Below are positions 20,276 through 28,448 of a stretch of 64,000 bases of DNA, piece after piece. The notes beneath the pieces were generated by a model, which was not told the origin of the DNA, ran no database searches, and saw only the letters and a list, made by a program, of their open reading frames with translations. Every line of letters starts with the position of its first letter. Position 1 is the first letter of the stretch. Made by a program: the position numbers and the translations under genes. The DNA comes from Mucilaginibacter sp. PPCGB 2223. Lineage in GTDB: Bacteria; Bacteroidota; Bacteroidia; Sphingobacteriales; Sphingobacteriaceae. The stretch covers positions 434,001-498,000 of the forward strand of contig NZ_MDJS01000004.1 of the NCBI RefSeq assembly GCF_001705515.1, read 5' to 3'.

Positions 20276-20671
20276 GAATTGCAACCGATGTCCGCTCATT
20301 TGCCGCGGGGGCTTGATACTTTTGAAGCCCAAAAGTATCCAAAAGGCTTGTCGGCAAAAGGCTTCTCTGCCGCACAGGGCCTTTACCCTGCAAAGCGGTG
20401 AGAAAACACGGGCTGGCACAGCTCTTGATCCGCTGCTGATGCCCCACCCGCATACCAAGATCTGTAAGGCCCCTGCCTACCCTCAGGGCCTGCTTTTTTC
20501 TCACCGCTTTCGGCCGAAGCTGTTTGCCGACGGGGTTGAACCGAAAATTTGTGATTTGATGGTGTTTGCGTGAGGGATAGTAGCGGATACCGGCCGTGCG
20601 GTGGGTTTGGCGTGAGCCGTGACTAATGCCTGCAGGCGTATGAGCGGATAGCCCGGCCGCAGGCAACGCCC
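20276..20671 (+). repeat. Long dispersed repeat, copy A
   Basis: About 395 bp. It aligns along most of its length with copy B at 25324-25655 in the same orientation. It carries about 70 extra bases (20308-20375) that include a hairpin around 20315-20338. Perfect 15-bp inverted arms occur inside it (20392-20406 and 20496-20510). The 3' part (from about 20565) is the core also found near 43.5 and 59.5 kb. Reading frames in it do not look like genes. Confidence 0.75.
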
Positions 20672-20770
20672 TTTTGAAAAAGAATCAAGAAGCAAGAGGC
20701 AGGAATCAAGACCCTTGCTCTTCCTTAAAAACACATTGCCTCTACCCGCGTTGTGGAACCTGCGAAACAG

Positions 20771-20819
20771 CGGACTTTCGGACTTCTGCGGACTTTCGGA
20801 CTAAATTCCATTATCTTCG
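20771..20819 (+). promoter_or_regulatory. Direct repeat and predicted -7 element before the outer-membrane protein gene
   Basis: GCGGACTTTCGGACT occurs twice (starting 20770 and 20788). TATCTTCG at 20812-20819 approximates TAnnTTTG and ends 11 nt before the ATG at 20831, predicting a very short leader. Confidence 0.4.
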
Positions 20820-20830
20820 CGAACTTACTT

Positions 20831-21964
20831 ATGAAAAAAATATCCATCCTCATTATATGTACTCTTTTTACATTGCAGCTATCCGCCCAATATAAAATAG
20901 TGCCCAAGTTTATCCGCCGCATTATTTTTGAGAAGGACAGCAGCAAGCGCAGCAGCATTATCCCCCTGCCCGTTTTGAGCAGCGCGCCCGAAACAGGCAT
21001 CGAGGTTGGGGGCTCGCTGCTGTACAGCTTTTATACCGATACGCTGCACAGCGGCACGCGGGTGAGCAATATTTTTGCGTACGGCACCATTACCACCAAG
21101 GGGCAAAACCGGGCGAGCATCAGCACCAGTTACTGGAGCCCGGGCAACCGCTACCATTATACCGCGGCGCTGAGCTACCTCAACTTCCCCTTCGATTTTT
21201 ACGGCATCGGCAACGATACCCGCAAGGCCGACGCCGAGCATATCGGCCAGAAGCGCTATAAATTCAACATCGGCGCCGAAGAACTGGTGGCGCCGCACCT
21301 GTACCTGGGGCTTAACGCCGGGCTTTATAAATACGCCTTTACCAGTACCAACACGGGCATTTTTGAGACGGACCCATTGGTGCACAACCAGGGCGGCGGC
21401 GATGGGCTGAGCGTTGGCCCGAGCTTCATCTTCGATACGCGGAACAACAATACGTATACCACCCGCGGCATCTTGTTCAACACGAGCTATAATTACCTGA
21501 AGGGCATCTTCGGCAGTAACGGTTACAGCGGCGGCCTGTTAACTGTTGAGTTTGCCGAATACTTTCGCCTGAGCAAGCATTTTGTTTTGGCGTACGACCT
21601 GTACGATAACAGCCTGTTCGGCAGCCAGACGCCTTTTTACCTCCTCCCCGCCATGGGCAGCGACAGCCGCATGCGCGGCTACTATAACGGCCGCTACCGC
21701 GATCAAAACTACGCTGCTGGCCAGGCCGAACTGCGCTACCGCATTAACGACCGCTTCGGCATCGTAGGCTTTGGCGGCACGGGCACCGTATGGCACGGCA
21801 GCTTTAGCGCCGACCTGCTGAAACCTAACTACGGCGGCGGCCTGCGCTATTTTTTCGACGTGGAGAAGGGGCTGAGCATCCGCGTCGACTACGGCGTGGG
21901 CGAGCAGCGGCCGGGCGAAGCCCGGCAGAGCGGGGTGTATATTGGGCTTGGAGAGGCTTTTTAA
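20831..21964 (+). CDS. BamA/TamA-like outer-membrane beta-barrel protein
   Basis: 377 aa from the ATG at 20831, which opens a clear signal peptide (MKKISILIICTLFTLQLSAQ). The rest is rich in alternating aromatic and polar residues and Gly, ending in Phe (GLGEAF), as for outer-membrane beta barrels. Late segments resemble the bacterial surface antigen (D15) domain: GSDSRMRGYYNGRYRDQN, like the VRGF/Y-type loop, and GFGGTGTVW. There is no POTRA domain, so it is a barrel-only member, possibly a porin or lipase-associated barrel. Its GC is high, unlike the AT-rich DUF4393 gene nearby. Confidence 0.8.
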   Translation: MKKISILIICTLFTLQLSAQYKIVPKFIRRIIFEKDSSKRSSIIPLPVLSSAPETGIEVGGSLLYSFYTDTLHSGTRVSNIFAYGTITTKGQNRASISTSYWSPGNRYHYTAALSYLNFPFDFYGIGNDTRKADAEHIGQKRYKFNIGAEELVAPHLYLGLNAGLYKYAFTSTNTGIFETDPLVHNQGGGDGLSVGPSFIFDTRNNNTYTTRGILFNTSYNYLKGIFGSNGYSGGLLTVEFAEYFRLSKHFVLAYDLYDNSLFGSQTPFYLLPAMGSDSRMRGYYNGRYRDQNYAAGQAELRYRINDRFGIVGFGGTGTVWHGSFSADLLKPNYGGGLRYFFDVEKGLSIRVDYGVGEQRPGEARQSGVYIGLGEAF

Positions 21965-22371
21965 CCCTCCAACCCCCTAAAGGGGGAGTTTGATTTCGGA
22001 TTTGTTTTTTAAGAAGTCATGCTGAACTTGTTTCAGCACCCCATGTACAGAGCGGATTTGCATGGCTTAACTTGTGCCTGGAATGGTATGCTTGCGATAG
22101 CATTCTGGTTCCCGCTCGCCGCCGCGGGAGGGCTCGTCACTTTTTTCTTGATAAAAAAGTAACCAAAAAATCAAGAGAATACGATCCTTCCTCCCGCCCT
22201 GCCGGTTCTTAACGCTTTTTGGGTTGCGGCCCCAAAAAACTAAACCGGCATTCCCGCCAACTCCCGGCCCGGCGTATTCTCAGGCCTGCGCTCCATTCAG
22301 TATTTATTTTATGGAACCGTGCCTGTATTTTTACTGGCGCAAGTTTAAGGGCTGGTGGTGTGAGTTAACTT
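21965..22371. repeat. Intergenic repeat region with a hairpin-plus-CCAAAAA element
   Basis: No gene seen. It holds a ccccctaaaggggg palindrome (about 21970), a catgctgaacttgtttcagc segment (about 22018-22037), and at 22139-22176 a hairpin of acttttttc and its complement followed by accaaaaaatcaaga. The last element resembles the hairpin inside copy A (20315-20345). Confidence 0.5.
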
Positions 22372-22507
22372 GTGCCTGAGGTTGATTAGCCTGTCGGAGA
22401 GGCACACGCGGCACGCGTGCGCCAGCATGGGGGGTGGGTTAACGTGCCTGAGGTTGATTAACCTGTCGAAGAGGCACACGCGGCACGCGTGCGCCAGCAT
22501 GGGGGGT
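22372..22507. repeat. Two 64-bp direct repeats
   Basis: Units at 22372-22435 and 22444-22507, 72 bp apart, differ at about three positions. Each begins gtgcctgaggttgatta and ends gccagcatggggggt. Each contains a GC-rich near-palindrome with 10-bp arms (ggcacacgcg and cgcgtgcgcc). They end just before the GIY-YIG gene stop. Confidence 0.8.
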
Positions 22508-22515
22508 ACGATTTA

Positions 22516-22812
22516 TCAATCATACCAACCCTCACTAAGATCTCTCCATTCGGGATTTTCCTTAATGATCAAATCTATCTTCTTCTGTCTCGAACCCGCC
22601 TTGAGTTGTTTTTCTCGTGCTATCGCATCATCTATCCATTGATATGTCTGGTAATAAACCAGCTTATTGCATTGATATTTTTTTGTAAAACCATTATTTA
22701 CACCAGTTTTATGTTGTAATACTCTATTTTTTACATCGTTGGTAACTCCGATGTATAATACAGAATCGTTTTTATTAGCGAGGATATAAACATAATACTG
22801 GTGCAATTTCAT
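22516..22812 (-). CDS. GIY-YIG domain protein
   Basis: 98 aa, a single-domain GIY-YIG nuclease-fold protein of the UPF0213/YhbQ-like size class. The signature is YYVYILANKNDSVLYIGVT, followed by an Arg in the KNRVLQHK helix and a late Glu (AREKQLKAGSR). Such stand-alone proteins are common and often multicopy in Bacteroidota. Function is unknown and may be a structure-specific nuclease. It is surrounded by intergenic repeats. Confidence 0.85.
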   Translation of the reverse strand: MKLHQYYVYILANKNDSVLYIGVTNDVKNRVLQHKTGVNNGFTKKYQCNKLVYYQTYQWIDDAIAREKQLKAGSRQKKIDLIIKENPEWRDLSEGWYD

Positions 22813-22866
22813 TTTGCAATATATTTATTATCATCGTGCTTTTTGTAAAACGACTAAATTATCCTC

Positions 22867-22978
22867 ATGTCATTGCGAGGCACGAAGCAATCCCTGAGGA
22901 CAAGCGAGTTTGCTAATCATGTTTGCAACTGTCCTCGGAGATTGCCGCGCTATCGCTCGCAATGACATGGCGTAGAGG
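22867..22978. repeat. TGTCATTGCGAG inverted-repeat element
   Basis: About 112 bp with near-identical outer arms atgtcattgcgag (22867-22879) and ctcgcaatgacat (22966-22978). Similar elements lie at 23963-24094 and 25734-25773. They are non-coding and probably fold as one long hairpin when transcribed. Confidence 0.7.
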
Positions 22979-23034
22979 TTAGGCTTGGGGTTGATAACCG
23001 TGTTAGCCGCTGTAAACGGTGTAACTACTTTTAT

Positions 23035-23052
23035 TTTGGTTAACAGGGTTAA
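23035..23052 (+). repeat. Left arm of inverted repeat framing the DUF4393 gene
   Basis: TTTGGTTAACAGGGTTAA, 18 bp, is the exact reverse complement of 23906-23923. It lies 57 nt before the DUF4393 start. Confidence 0.75.
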
Positions 23053-23109
23053 CAGAATATATATATATATCATTTATAATATCTTAATTTGGATATAAAT
23101 TAAGGATAT

Positions 23110-23871
23110 ATGGGCGAGAAACATTTGAATATTAAATCATCCACCATTGAGAAAGGTTTAGACTTAGCCAAAAGTTTTTTAGAAAAACTTATTTTCCCTA
23201 CTATAGAAGAGGTTGGGTTATTAATAGCTGACAATATCAAATTATTCAGGTACAAAAATCAAATTAAGATATTATTGAAAGCTGAAAAGTATGTAGCCGA
23301 TAATAATATAAAAATTAAGGAAATACCAACAAAAATCCTCGTTCCGTTATTAGAAAATGCTTCCTTAGAAGATAATGAAGATTTGCAGGATAAATGGGCA
23401 AAGATGATAGCGAATATGGCTGACTCTGACAGCAACCTGCAAAATCAGATTTTTCCGTATATCTTAAGTCAAATATCCATTAATGAATATAATGAACTTA
23501 AGGAATTATCATTAGGAGAATACAAATTTAAGTTATTGAGGAATGATTATAGTCGATTAATTAGAAAGGACAAATACGGAAATGCATATGACACCCAAGT
23601 CCTGCGTCAAGACATAAATAAAATAGAACAAGAGGGTTTTGATTTAAATTTGGTAGAATACGAAGCAGCAAATCTCATTAGACTTGGCTTAGTCAAACAA
23701 CTACCCCCTACAATAATTATTGACGAATTTAAAACAGGGGGAGAAAATGTGCCACTTTTTGATGAACAGTGGCATATGATTGGTGCTCAGTATGATCAAG
23801 ATGACAATGGTTATAGAATAACAGAGCTTGGCGAGAGGTTTCTGCAAATTTGTGAGATTAGCAAAAAGTAA
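23110..23871 (+). CDS. DUF4393 (Abi-alpha type) protein
   Basis: 253 aa. The order of features fits DUF4393/Abi-alpha: an amphipathic N-terminal helix region (LEKLIFPTIEEVGLLIADNI), then IPTKILVPLLENASLEDNEDLQDKWAKMIANM, then a winged-helix-like C-terminal half. Members have been linked to abortive phage infection, but that is family knowledge, not shown here. The gene is markedly AT-rich compared with its neighbours, which suggests transfer. It is enclosed by an 18-bp inverted repeat and, further out, by TGTCATTGCGAG elements. Confidence 0.8.
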   Translation: MGEKHLNIKSSTIEKGLDLAKSFLEKLIFPTIEEVGLLIADNIKLFRYKNQIKILLKAEKYVADNNIKIKEIPTKILVPLLENASLEDNEDLQDKWAKMIANMADSDSNLQNQIFPYILSQISINEYNELKELSLGEYKFKLLRNDYSRLIRKDKYGNAYDTQVLRQDINKIEQEGFDLNLVEYEAANLIRLGLVKQLPPTIIIDEFKTGGENVPLFDEQWHMIGAQYDQDDNGYRITELGERFLQICEISKK

Positions 23872-23905
23872 ATGCAGTAACGTGTTTACAGTTTGTTAAC
23901 TACTT

Positions 23906-23923
23906 TTAACCCTGTTAACCAAA
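23906..23923 (-). repeat. Right arm of inverted repeat framing the DUF4393 gene
   Basis: TTAACCCTGTTAACCAAA, the exact reverse complement of 23035-23052, begins 34 nt after the DUF4393 stop codon. Confidence 0.75.
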
Positions 23924-23962
23924 TTCAAAACAGTTAACAGCATTTACAATTCACAGCACAAG

Positions 23963-24094
23963 GGATTGTCCTGAGAGATTGCTTCGTGCCTCGCAATGAC
24001 ATGATGGACACGGGGTTTGCTGCATAGCCGTTCTGCAAATCGGGGATTGCTTTACCGAAACAAGTTCGGCACAGGCTGTGCCTCGCAATGACAC
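23963..24094. repeat. TGTCATTGCGAG-family element, right of DUF4393
   Basis: It contains gattgcttcgtgcctcgcaatgacat (23978-24003, given here in part as a family match) and a second cctcgcaatgacac at 24081-24094. It is oriented opposite to the left arm of the element at 22867. The remaining sequence up to 24385 holds no gene. Confidence 0.6.
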
Positions 24095-24385
24095 AAAGTA
24101 GAATATCTATATTCCGTCTTAAAACTGTGAGACAATTTTGGGTGGGGTGTTTTGTAAATTTATGGCTTGCAGTGAGTAAGTGGTTGTTGGTGACAACACC
24201 AACAACGGCGCGGTGGGTAAGTCAATGCCTGGCTATCGTACTTTCCTGCAAGGCTTCTTTTAATTAGTCCATGGTCGCCGGACCGTGGAGTTTGACGTTT
24301 CCTGATACTTCATTTTGCTATCGACCATGGTCCATCGACTATGGACTTCCCTCCTTTCGTAAACTCTAATCCCAATAATACTATT

Positions 24386-25309
24386 ATGGAACCTATTATT
24401 TTAACTCCCAAACAGCAAAAATTTTGTGATGAATATCTGATTGATATGAACGCTACCAAGGCGGCTTTGCGGGCCGGGTATAGTGCAGGCACGGCGCTCA
24501 ACGGGCAGCTGATGCAGATACCTAAGATCCGTTATTATTTACAGCAGCGTACCGAAGAGGTGAGCCGCAAAACACAGATCAGCCACGAACAGGTTCTGGC
24601 CGAGCTGGGTAAGATCGCCTTTGCCAATATGCGCAACTATTACCATAGCGATGGCCGCCTGAAGGGGGCGCATGAGCTGACGGATGATGAGGCGGCGGCG
24701 CTATGGTGCATGAAGGTGACGGACGGTAAGGACGGGCAATCGTCGTTCATCAGGCTGGCCAGCAAGCTTTCGGCGCTGGAAAAAATTGCCAGGCACCTGC
24801 GGTTTTACGAACCTGAGGAGCAACAGCCCGAAAAGGTGTTTGTATACCTCGACCCGAAAACGCTCGACAATTACGATACTTTTGATGATGAGCTGTTTAA
24901 CCGCCTTGATTACGAGAACGCTTATTACGACGCCGACCATAAAGATTACTACCATTGGGATACCGAATGCAAGGTTGCCGTGGCGCAGGCCCGGGCGGCA
25001 TGCAGGCTGCGGAGAGCTGAGGTTGTTAGCCCTGAGCCTGGAGTCGATAGCCATGAGTTGGGAAGTGAGGAGGAAGAAGTGGCGGTGGCGGGAGAAAAAG
25101 TCGGGAGCCTGGAGCCGGGAGCAGGAAGCCTGGAGCAGGAAGCTTTTTTTGAAAGCCCGACGGACGGGGCTTTACCGATGACGGAAGGACCGGCAGCAGC
25201 GACTGGCGGGGAACGGGCCGGCGGGGTGATTGATTTTGGTTCGGGCAAGAAAGGGAGCTGTAAGGTACCGCTTATGATGGGGAATAGCCGGGAGTACAGA
25301 TATGATTGA
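24386..25309 (+). CDS. Terminase small subunit-like protein, orphan
   Basis: 307 aa from the ATG at 24386; an upstream ATG at 24341 is possible but gives a non-conserved extension. The N-terminal LTPKQQKFCDEYLIDMNATKAALRAGY and TAL...QLMQIPKIRYYLQQR match the terminase small subunit (Terminase_2) HTH domain, which recognises phage DNA for packaging. No large terminase, portal or capsid gene lies nearby. The C-terminal 90 residues are low complexity (many Glu, Gly, Ser) and read like a translated intergenic repeat. Confidence 0.72.
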   Translation: MEPIILTPKQQKFCDEYLIDMNATKAALRAGYSAGTALNGQLMQIPKIRYYLQQRTEEVSRKTQISHEQVLAELGKIAFANMRNYYHSDGRLKGAHELTDDEAAALWCMKVTDGKDGQSSFIRLASKLSALEKIARHLRFYEPEEQQPEKVFVYLDPKTLDNYDTFDDELFNRLDYENAYYDADHKDYYHWDTECKVAVAQARAACRLRRAEVVSPEPGVDSHELGSEEEEVAVAGEKVGSLEPGAGSLEQEAFFESPTDGALPMTEGPAAATGGERAGGVIDFGSGKKGSCKVPLMMGNSREYRYD

Positions 25310-25323
25310 ATGATTGAAAGATT

Positions 25324-25655
25324 GAATTGCAACCGATGTCCGCTCATTTGCCGCACGGGGCCTTGCCCTGCAAAGCAATGAGAAAACACGGGCTGGTACA
25401 GCTCTTGATCCGCTGCTCATACCCTGCCCGCATATCAAGATCTGTAAGGACCCTCCCCGCACTCAAGGCCTGCTTTTTTCTCACCGCTTTCGCCCGAAGC
25501 TGCTTGCCGACGGGGTTTGAACCGATATTTTTGCCAAAGACGGAATTTGCGTTAGGGATAGGAGTGTATACCGGCCGTGTAGTGGACCTTGGGCAGGCCG
25601 TGGCTAATGCCATGTGTAGTATGAGCGGATAGCCCGACCCATAGGGGCACGCCAC
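25324..25655 (+). repeat. Long dispersed repeat, copy B
   Basis: About 330 bp, same orientation as copy A (20276-20671) and lacking the 70-bp hairpin insert. Shared blocks include gaattgcaaccgatgtccgc, the cagctcttgatccgctgct block, the cttttttctcaccgctttcg block and gtatgagcggatagcccg. Confidence 0.75.
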
Positions 25656-25733
25656 AATAATAATTGATTGAATAGACAAGACCGCGATGTGAATACCCAT
25701 AAATACCCATGTGCCAAAACATTGCATGGTTGA

Positions 25734-25773
25734 TTGTCCTAAGTAGAGATTGCTTCGTGCCTCGCAATGACAT
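25734..25773. repeat. TGTCATTGCGAG-family fragment
   Basis: gattgcttcgtgcctcgcaa followed by tgacatg, the same half-element as at 23978-24003. The rest of 25656-25820 shows nothing coding. Confidence 0.55.
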
Positions 25774-25820
25774 GGTGGTGAGGCAAATCAAAAAAATTCG
25801 AAATTGAACATTCGAAATCC

Positions 25821-27368
25821 TTACAGCTTGATCTCTTCGCCTTTGGATGACAGGAAACGGTATTGGGTGATCTGGTAGGCGGGGTTGGCTTTTACCTTGA
25901 TCCACTGGCCGTATTTGAAATACCATTTCATTTGCAGGTTGACGAGGCCTTTTTTGATATAGGCTTCGATGTAGGGGTGTACGCAGAGGGTGATATTCTT
26001 CTCGTTCTGTTCTTTGAGGATGTAGTTGAAGTTGGTCTCGATATCGTCGATGAGGAGCACCGTCGGGCGGATGGTGCCGGTGCCGTTGCAGGCCGGGCAA
26101 ACTTCGGTGGTCACGATGTTCATCTCGGGGCGCACGCGCTGCCGGGTGATCTGTACCAGGCCGAACTTGCTTGGCGGCAGGATGGTGTGCTTGGCACGGT
26201 CGAGCGCCATTTCGTCGCGCAGGAAGTCGAACAGGTCCTTACGGTTGGTGGGTTTGTGCATGTCGATAAAATCGACCACCACGATGCCGCCCATATCGCG
26301 CAGGCGCAGCTGGCGGGCAATTTCCTTGGCGGCTTCCTTGTTTACCTGGAAGGCGTTTTGCTCCTGGTTCTCTTTGTTGGCGGTGCGGTTACCGCTGTTT
26401 ACGTCGATGACGTGCAGGGCCTCGGTATGCTCGATAACCAGGTAGGCGCCGCCGGCCAGGTTCACGGTTTTACCAAATGCGCCTTTGATCTGCTTATCGA
26501 CGCCGAAGTGCTCAAAAATAGGGTCCTTATGCTTGTGCAGTTTGACGATGTTTTCGAGATCGGGCGATATTTCGTGGATATACGAGCGTACTTCTTCGTA
26601 GATGCCCGTATCGTTCACGTAAATGTTCTGAAAATCGGAGTTGAGGATATCGCGCAGGATGGTGGAGGTACGGTCCATCTCGCCTAAAACCTTTTTAGCA
26701 GGGTCGGTCGAGGGCAAACGGGTAGTGAACGACTCCCATTTGGAGATGAGGTCGAGCAGGTCCTTCTGCAACTCGGCAACGCCCTTATCTTCGGATACGG
26801 TACGGATAATAACCCCGAAGTTTTTAGGTTTGATGCTCTCGATGATCTTGCGCAGGCGTGTACGCTCGGGGTTGCTCTTGATCTTTTTGGAGATGGAGAT
26901 CGTTTCGGAAAACGGCACCAGGATAACGTACCGGCCAGCGATAGACAGGTCGGAACTGAGGCGCGGGCCCTTGGTCGAAATAGGTTCTTTAGCTATCTGC
27001 ACCGGGATGAGCTGCCCTTTGGTAAGGATATCGGAGATCTTACCTGCTTTATCGATGTCGGCCTCGAGCTTGAAGGTATCCAGCAGTTTGGCCTGGTGGC
27101 CGCTGCGGATCTGCTTGGTGAGCTTCATGAGGCTTTGTACCTGCGGCCCAAGGTCGAGATAATGCAAAAAGGCGTCCTTCTCGTAGCCAACGTCAACAAA
27201 AGCAGCATTTAACCCGGGCATGATCTTCTTGATCCTGCCAAGGTAAATGTCACCAACAGCATAATTGTTGTTGATCTGCTCCTTGTTGAGTTCTACAAGT
27301 TGTTTATCCTGTAATAAAGCAATAGTAGCCCCGTTGGGGGATGCATCGATAATGAGTTCTTTTACCAA
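25821..27368 (-). CDS. rng: Ribonuclease G/E family endoribonuclease
   Basis: 515 aa. It opens with VKELIIDASPNGATIALLQD and an S1-like domain (about 35-125). The catalytic core contains the paired acidic motifs in VIDVNSGNR (about 320) and GGIVVVDFIDM (about 362), and the zinc-link CPACNGTG lies near 430. RNase G/E cleaves AU-rich single-stranded RNA in rRNA maturation and mRNA decay. The start appears to be TTG: a stop codon lies just upstream in frame and no ATG fits the conserved N-terminus. Confidence 0.93.
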   Translation of the reverse strand: MVKELIIDASPNGATIALLQDKQLVELNKEQINNNYAVGDIYLGRIKKIMPGLNAAFVDVGYEKDAFLHYLDLGPQVQSLMKLTKQIRSGHQAKLLDTFKLEADIDKAGKISDILTKGQLIPVQIAKEPISTKGPRLSSDLSIAGRYVILVPFSETISISKKIKSNPERTRLRKIIESIKPKNFGVIIRTVSEDKGVAELQKDLLDLISKWESFTTRLPSTDPAKKVLGEMDRTSTILRDILNSDFQNIYVNDTGIYEEVRSYIHEISPDLENIVKLHKHKDPIFEHFGVDKQIKGAFGKTVNLAGGAYLVIEHTEALHVIDVNSGNRTANKENQEQNAFQVNKEAAKEIARQLRLRDMGGIVVVDFIDMHKPTNRKDLFDFLRDEMALDRAKHTILPPSKFGLVQITRQRVRPEMNIVTTEVCPACNGTGTIRPTVLLIDDIETNFNYILKEQNEKNITLCVHPYIEAYIKKGLVNLQMKWYFKYGQWIKVKANPAYQITQYRFLSSKGEEIKL

Positions 27369-27479
27369 TGGCTACTCCATTTCTTCAAACGACATAAAAA
27401 GCCGTAATTTAAACGATACGAAGATTTAAACAATAGAAACCTATGCCCTTTGTAAAGGGCGGGCAATAGTTAAACCGGC

Positions 27480-27569
27480 TTATTTCTTTTTATGCCTGTT
27501 TTTTCTTAAACGTTTTTTACGTTTATGGGTGGCCATTTTATGTCTTTTTCTTTTTTTACCGCTTGGCAT
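27480..27569 (-). CDS. AURKAIP1/COX24-like small basic protein (29 aa)
   Basis: A 29-residue reading frame from ATG at 27569. Nearly two thirds of the residues are Lys, Arg or His, beginning MPSGKKRKRHKMATHKRKKR. The repeated KRK-HKM-KRKKRLRK pattern matches the small Bacteroidota protein annotated with the AURKAIP1/COX24 (mS38-like) C-terminal domain, whose mitochondrial relatives are small-subunit ribosomal proteins. It is probably ribosome-associated. It sits between the TPR gene and rng, a region rich in translation and RNA genes. Confidence 0.78.
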   Translation of the reverse strand: MPSGKKRKRHKMATHKRKKRLRKNRHKKK

Positions 27570-27591
27570 AATGATAAATTTTTAAATACTA

Positions 27592-28446
27592 TTAATTTTT
27601 TAACTCTTTGATATATTGATCAACCTGTGCTGTAAACGTTGGGTCGGGCATCAAAGCCTTACTTTTTTCGTAAGCGTCGATAGCTTCCTGTTTCTGGCCA
27701 AGCTGCTTGTAGCACTCGGCTAAGTAAAAGTAAGGCTCAAACTCGGGTTTAACGGCAATCATACCCTTAAACCTGTCGACACCTTTTTGAAACTGCCCCG
27801 ATTTGATGGCAAACAAACCTAAGTTGAGGTTTGCGTTGCGGTTCTTCGGGTCTTTAGCTACCACTTCGAGCAACAGGCTGATGCCCTGCATAGGGCTCGG
27901 CGCGCCGCCGTTTACATAGGCAACACCTAACCCGGTTTTGGCATCAAGCCCTTCGGGGTTAAGCTTTAAAGCGTTTTGAAAAGCGCTTACCGCGTTCGTC
28001 ACTAAAGCGGGTTGTGCAACGGTATCCTGCGATGAGCGGAAACCGTCGTTGAACCGGTCGCCTGCAGTCAGCCAGTCCTGGTAGGTGTTTTGCTTTTCGG
28101 CAATTGCCCGATAGTAAAACGCTGCCGGGGCAGGCTGGTTCACATCGTCCCATTTCTGGGCCAGTTGTTTTTGCAGTTTCAATTTGTCTGCATCGGTACC
28201 GGCTTTTTTCAAACTGCCTTCGAGGGCGGTTATTTCTGCAGCCAGGTTGTTACCGATGATGGTTTTGGCTGCGGCCGATACGTAATCGGCATTTACGCTG
28301 GTACTAACTGGCCTGCTCCCGGTAACGCCCGCATTGGCGCGCGTTTCCTTGGGCTTTATCAACCCTTTAGGTTGAAGCGAAAACAAATAGCCCATTATAG
28401 CAACAACTATAACAATTACGGCTATTTGTTTTTGCTTTGTTGCCAT
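27592..28446 (-). CDS. Tetratricopeptide repeat protein, membrane anchored
   Basis: 284 aa. An N-terminal hydrophobic anchor (about 8-24) is followed by a Ser/Thr/Ala linker and then TPR units from about residue 150 to the end (for example AFQNALKLNPEGLDAKTGLGVAYV, ANLNLGLFAIKSGQFQKGVDR and EPYFYLAECYKQLGQKQEAIDAYEKS, each seen as a helix pair). It is probably a periplasmic scaffold. It lies directly downstream of the HU gene (2-nt gap). Confidence 0.85.
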   Translation of the reverse strand: MATKQKQIAVIVIVVAIMGYLFSLQPKGLIKPKETRANAGVTGSRPVSTSVNADYVSAAAKTIIGNNLAAEITALEGSLKKAGTDADKLKLQKQLAQKWDDVNQPAPAAFYYRAIAEKQNTYQDWLTAGDRFNDGFRSSQDTVAQPALVTNAVSAFQNALKLNPEGLDAKTGLGVAYVNGGAPSPMQGISLLLEVVAKDPKNRNANLNLGLFAIKSGQFQKGVDRFKGMIAVKPEFEPYFYLAECYKQLGQKQEAIDAYEKSKALMPDPTFTAQVDQYIKELKN

Positions 28447-28448
28447 AA

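Noticed and set aside
22372-22507. CRISPR array
   Set aside because: Only two units, with an 8-nt gap between them and no cas genes.
22867-24094. Insertion sequence around DUF4393
   Set aside because: Inverted repeats are present but no transposase frame exists between them; it is reported as a possible cassette instead.
24386-25309. Prophage
   Set aside because: Only a terminase-like gene is present; no large subunit, portal, capsid, tail or integrase is seen.
25863-26687. Long plus-strand frame of 274 codons
   Set aside because: It lies antisense to rng, whose catalytic and zinc motifs are clear. The translated product is low in distinct motifs.
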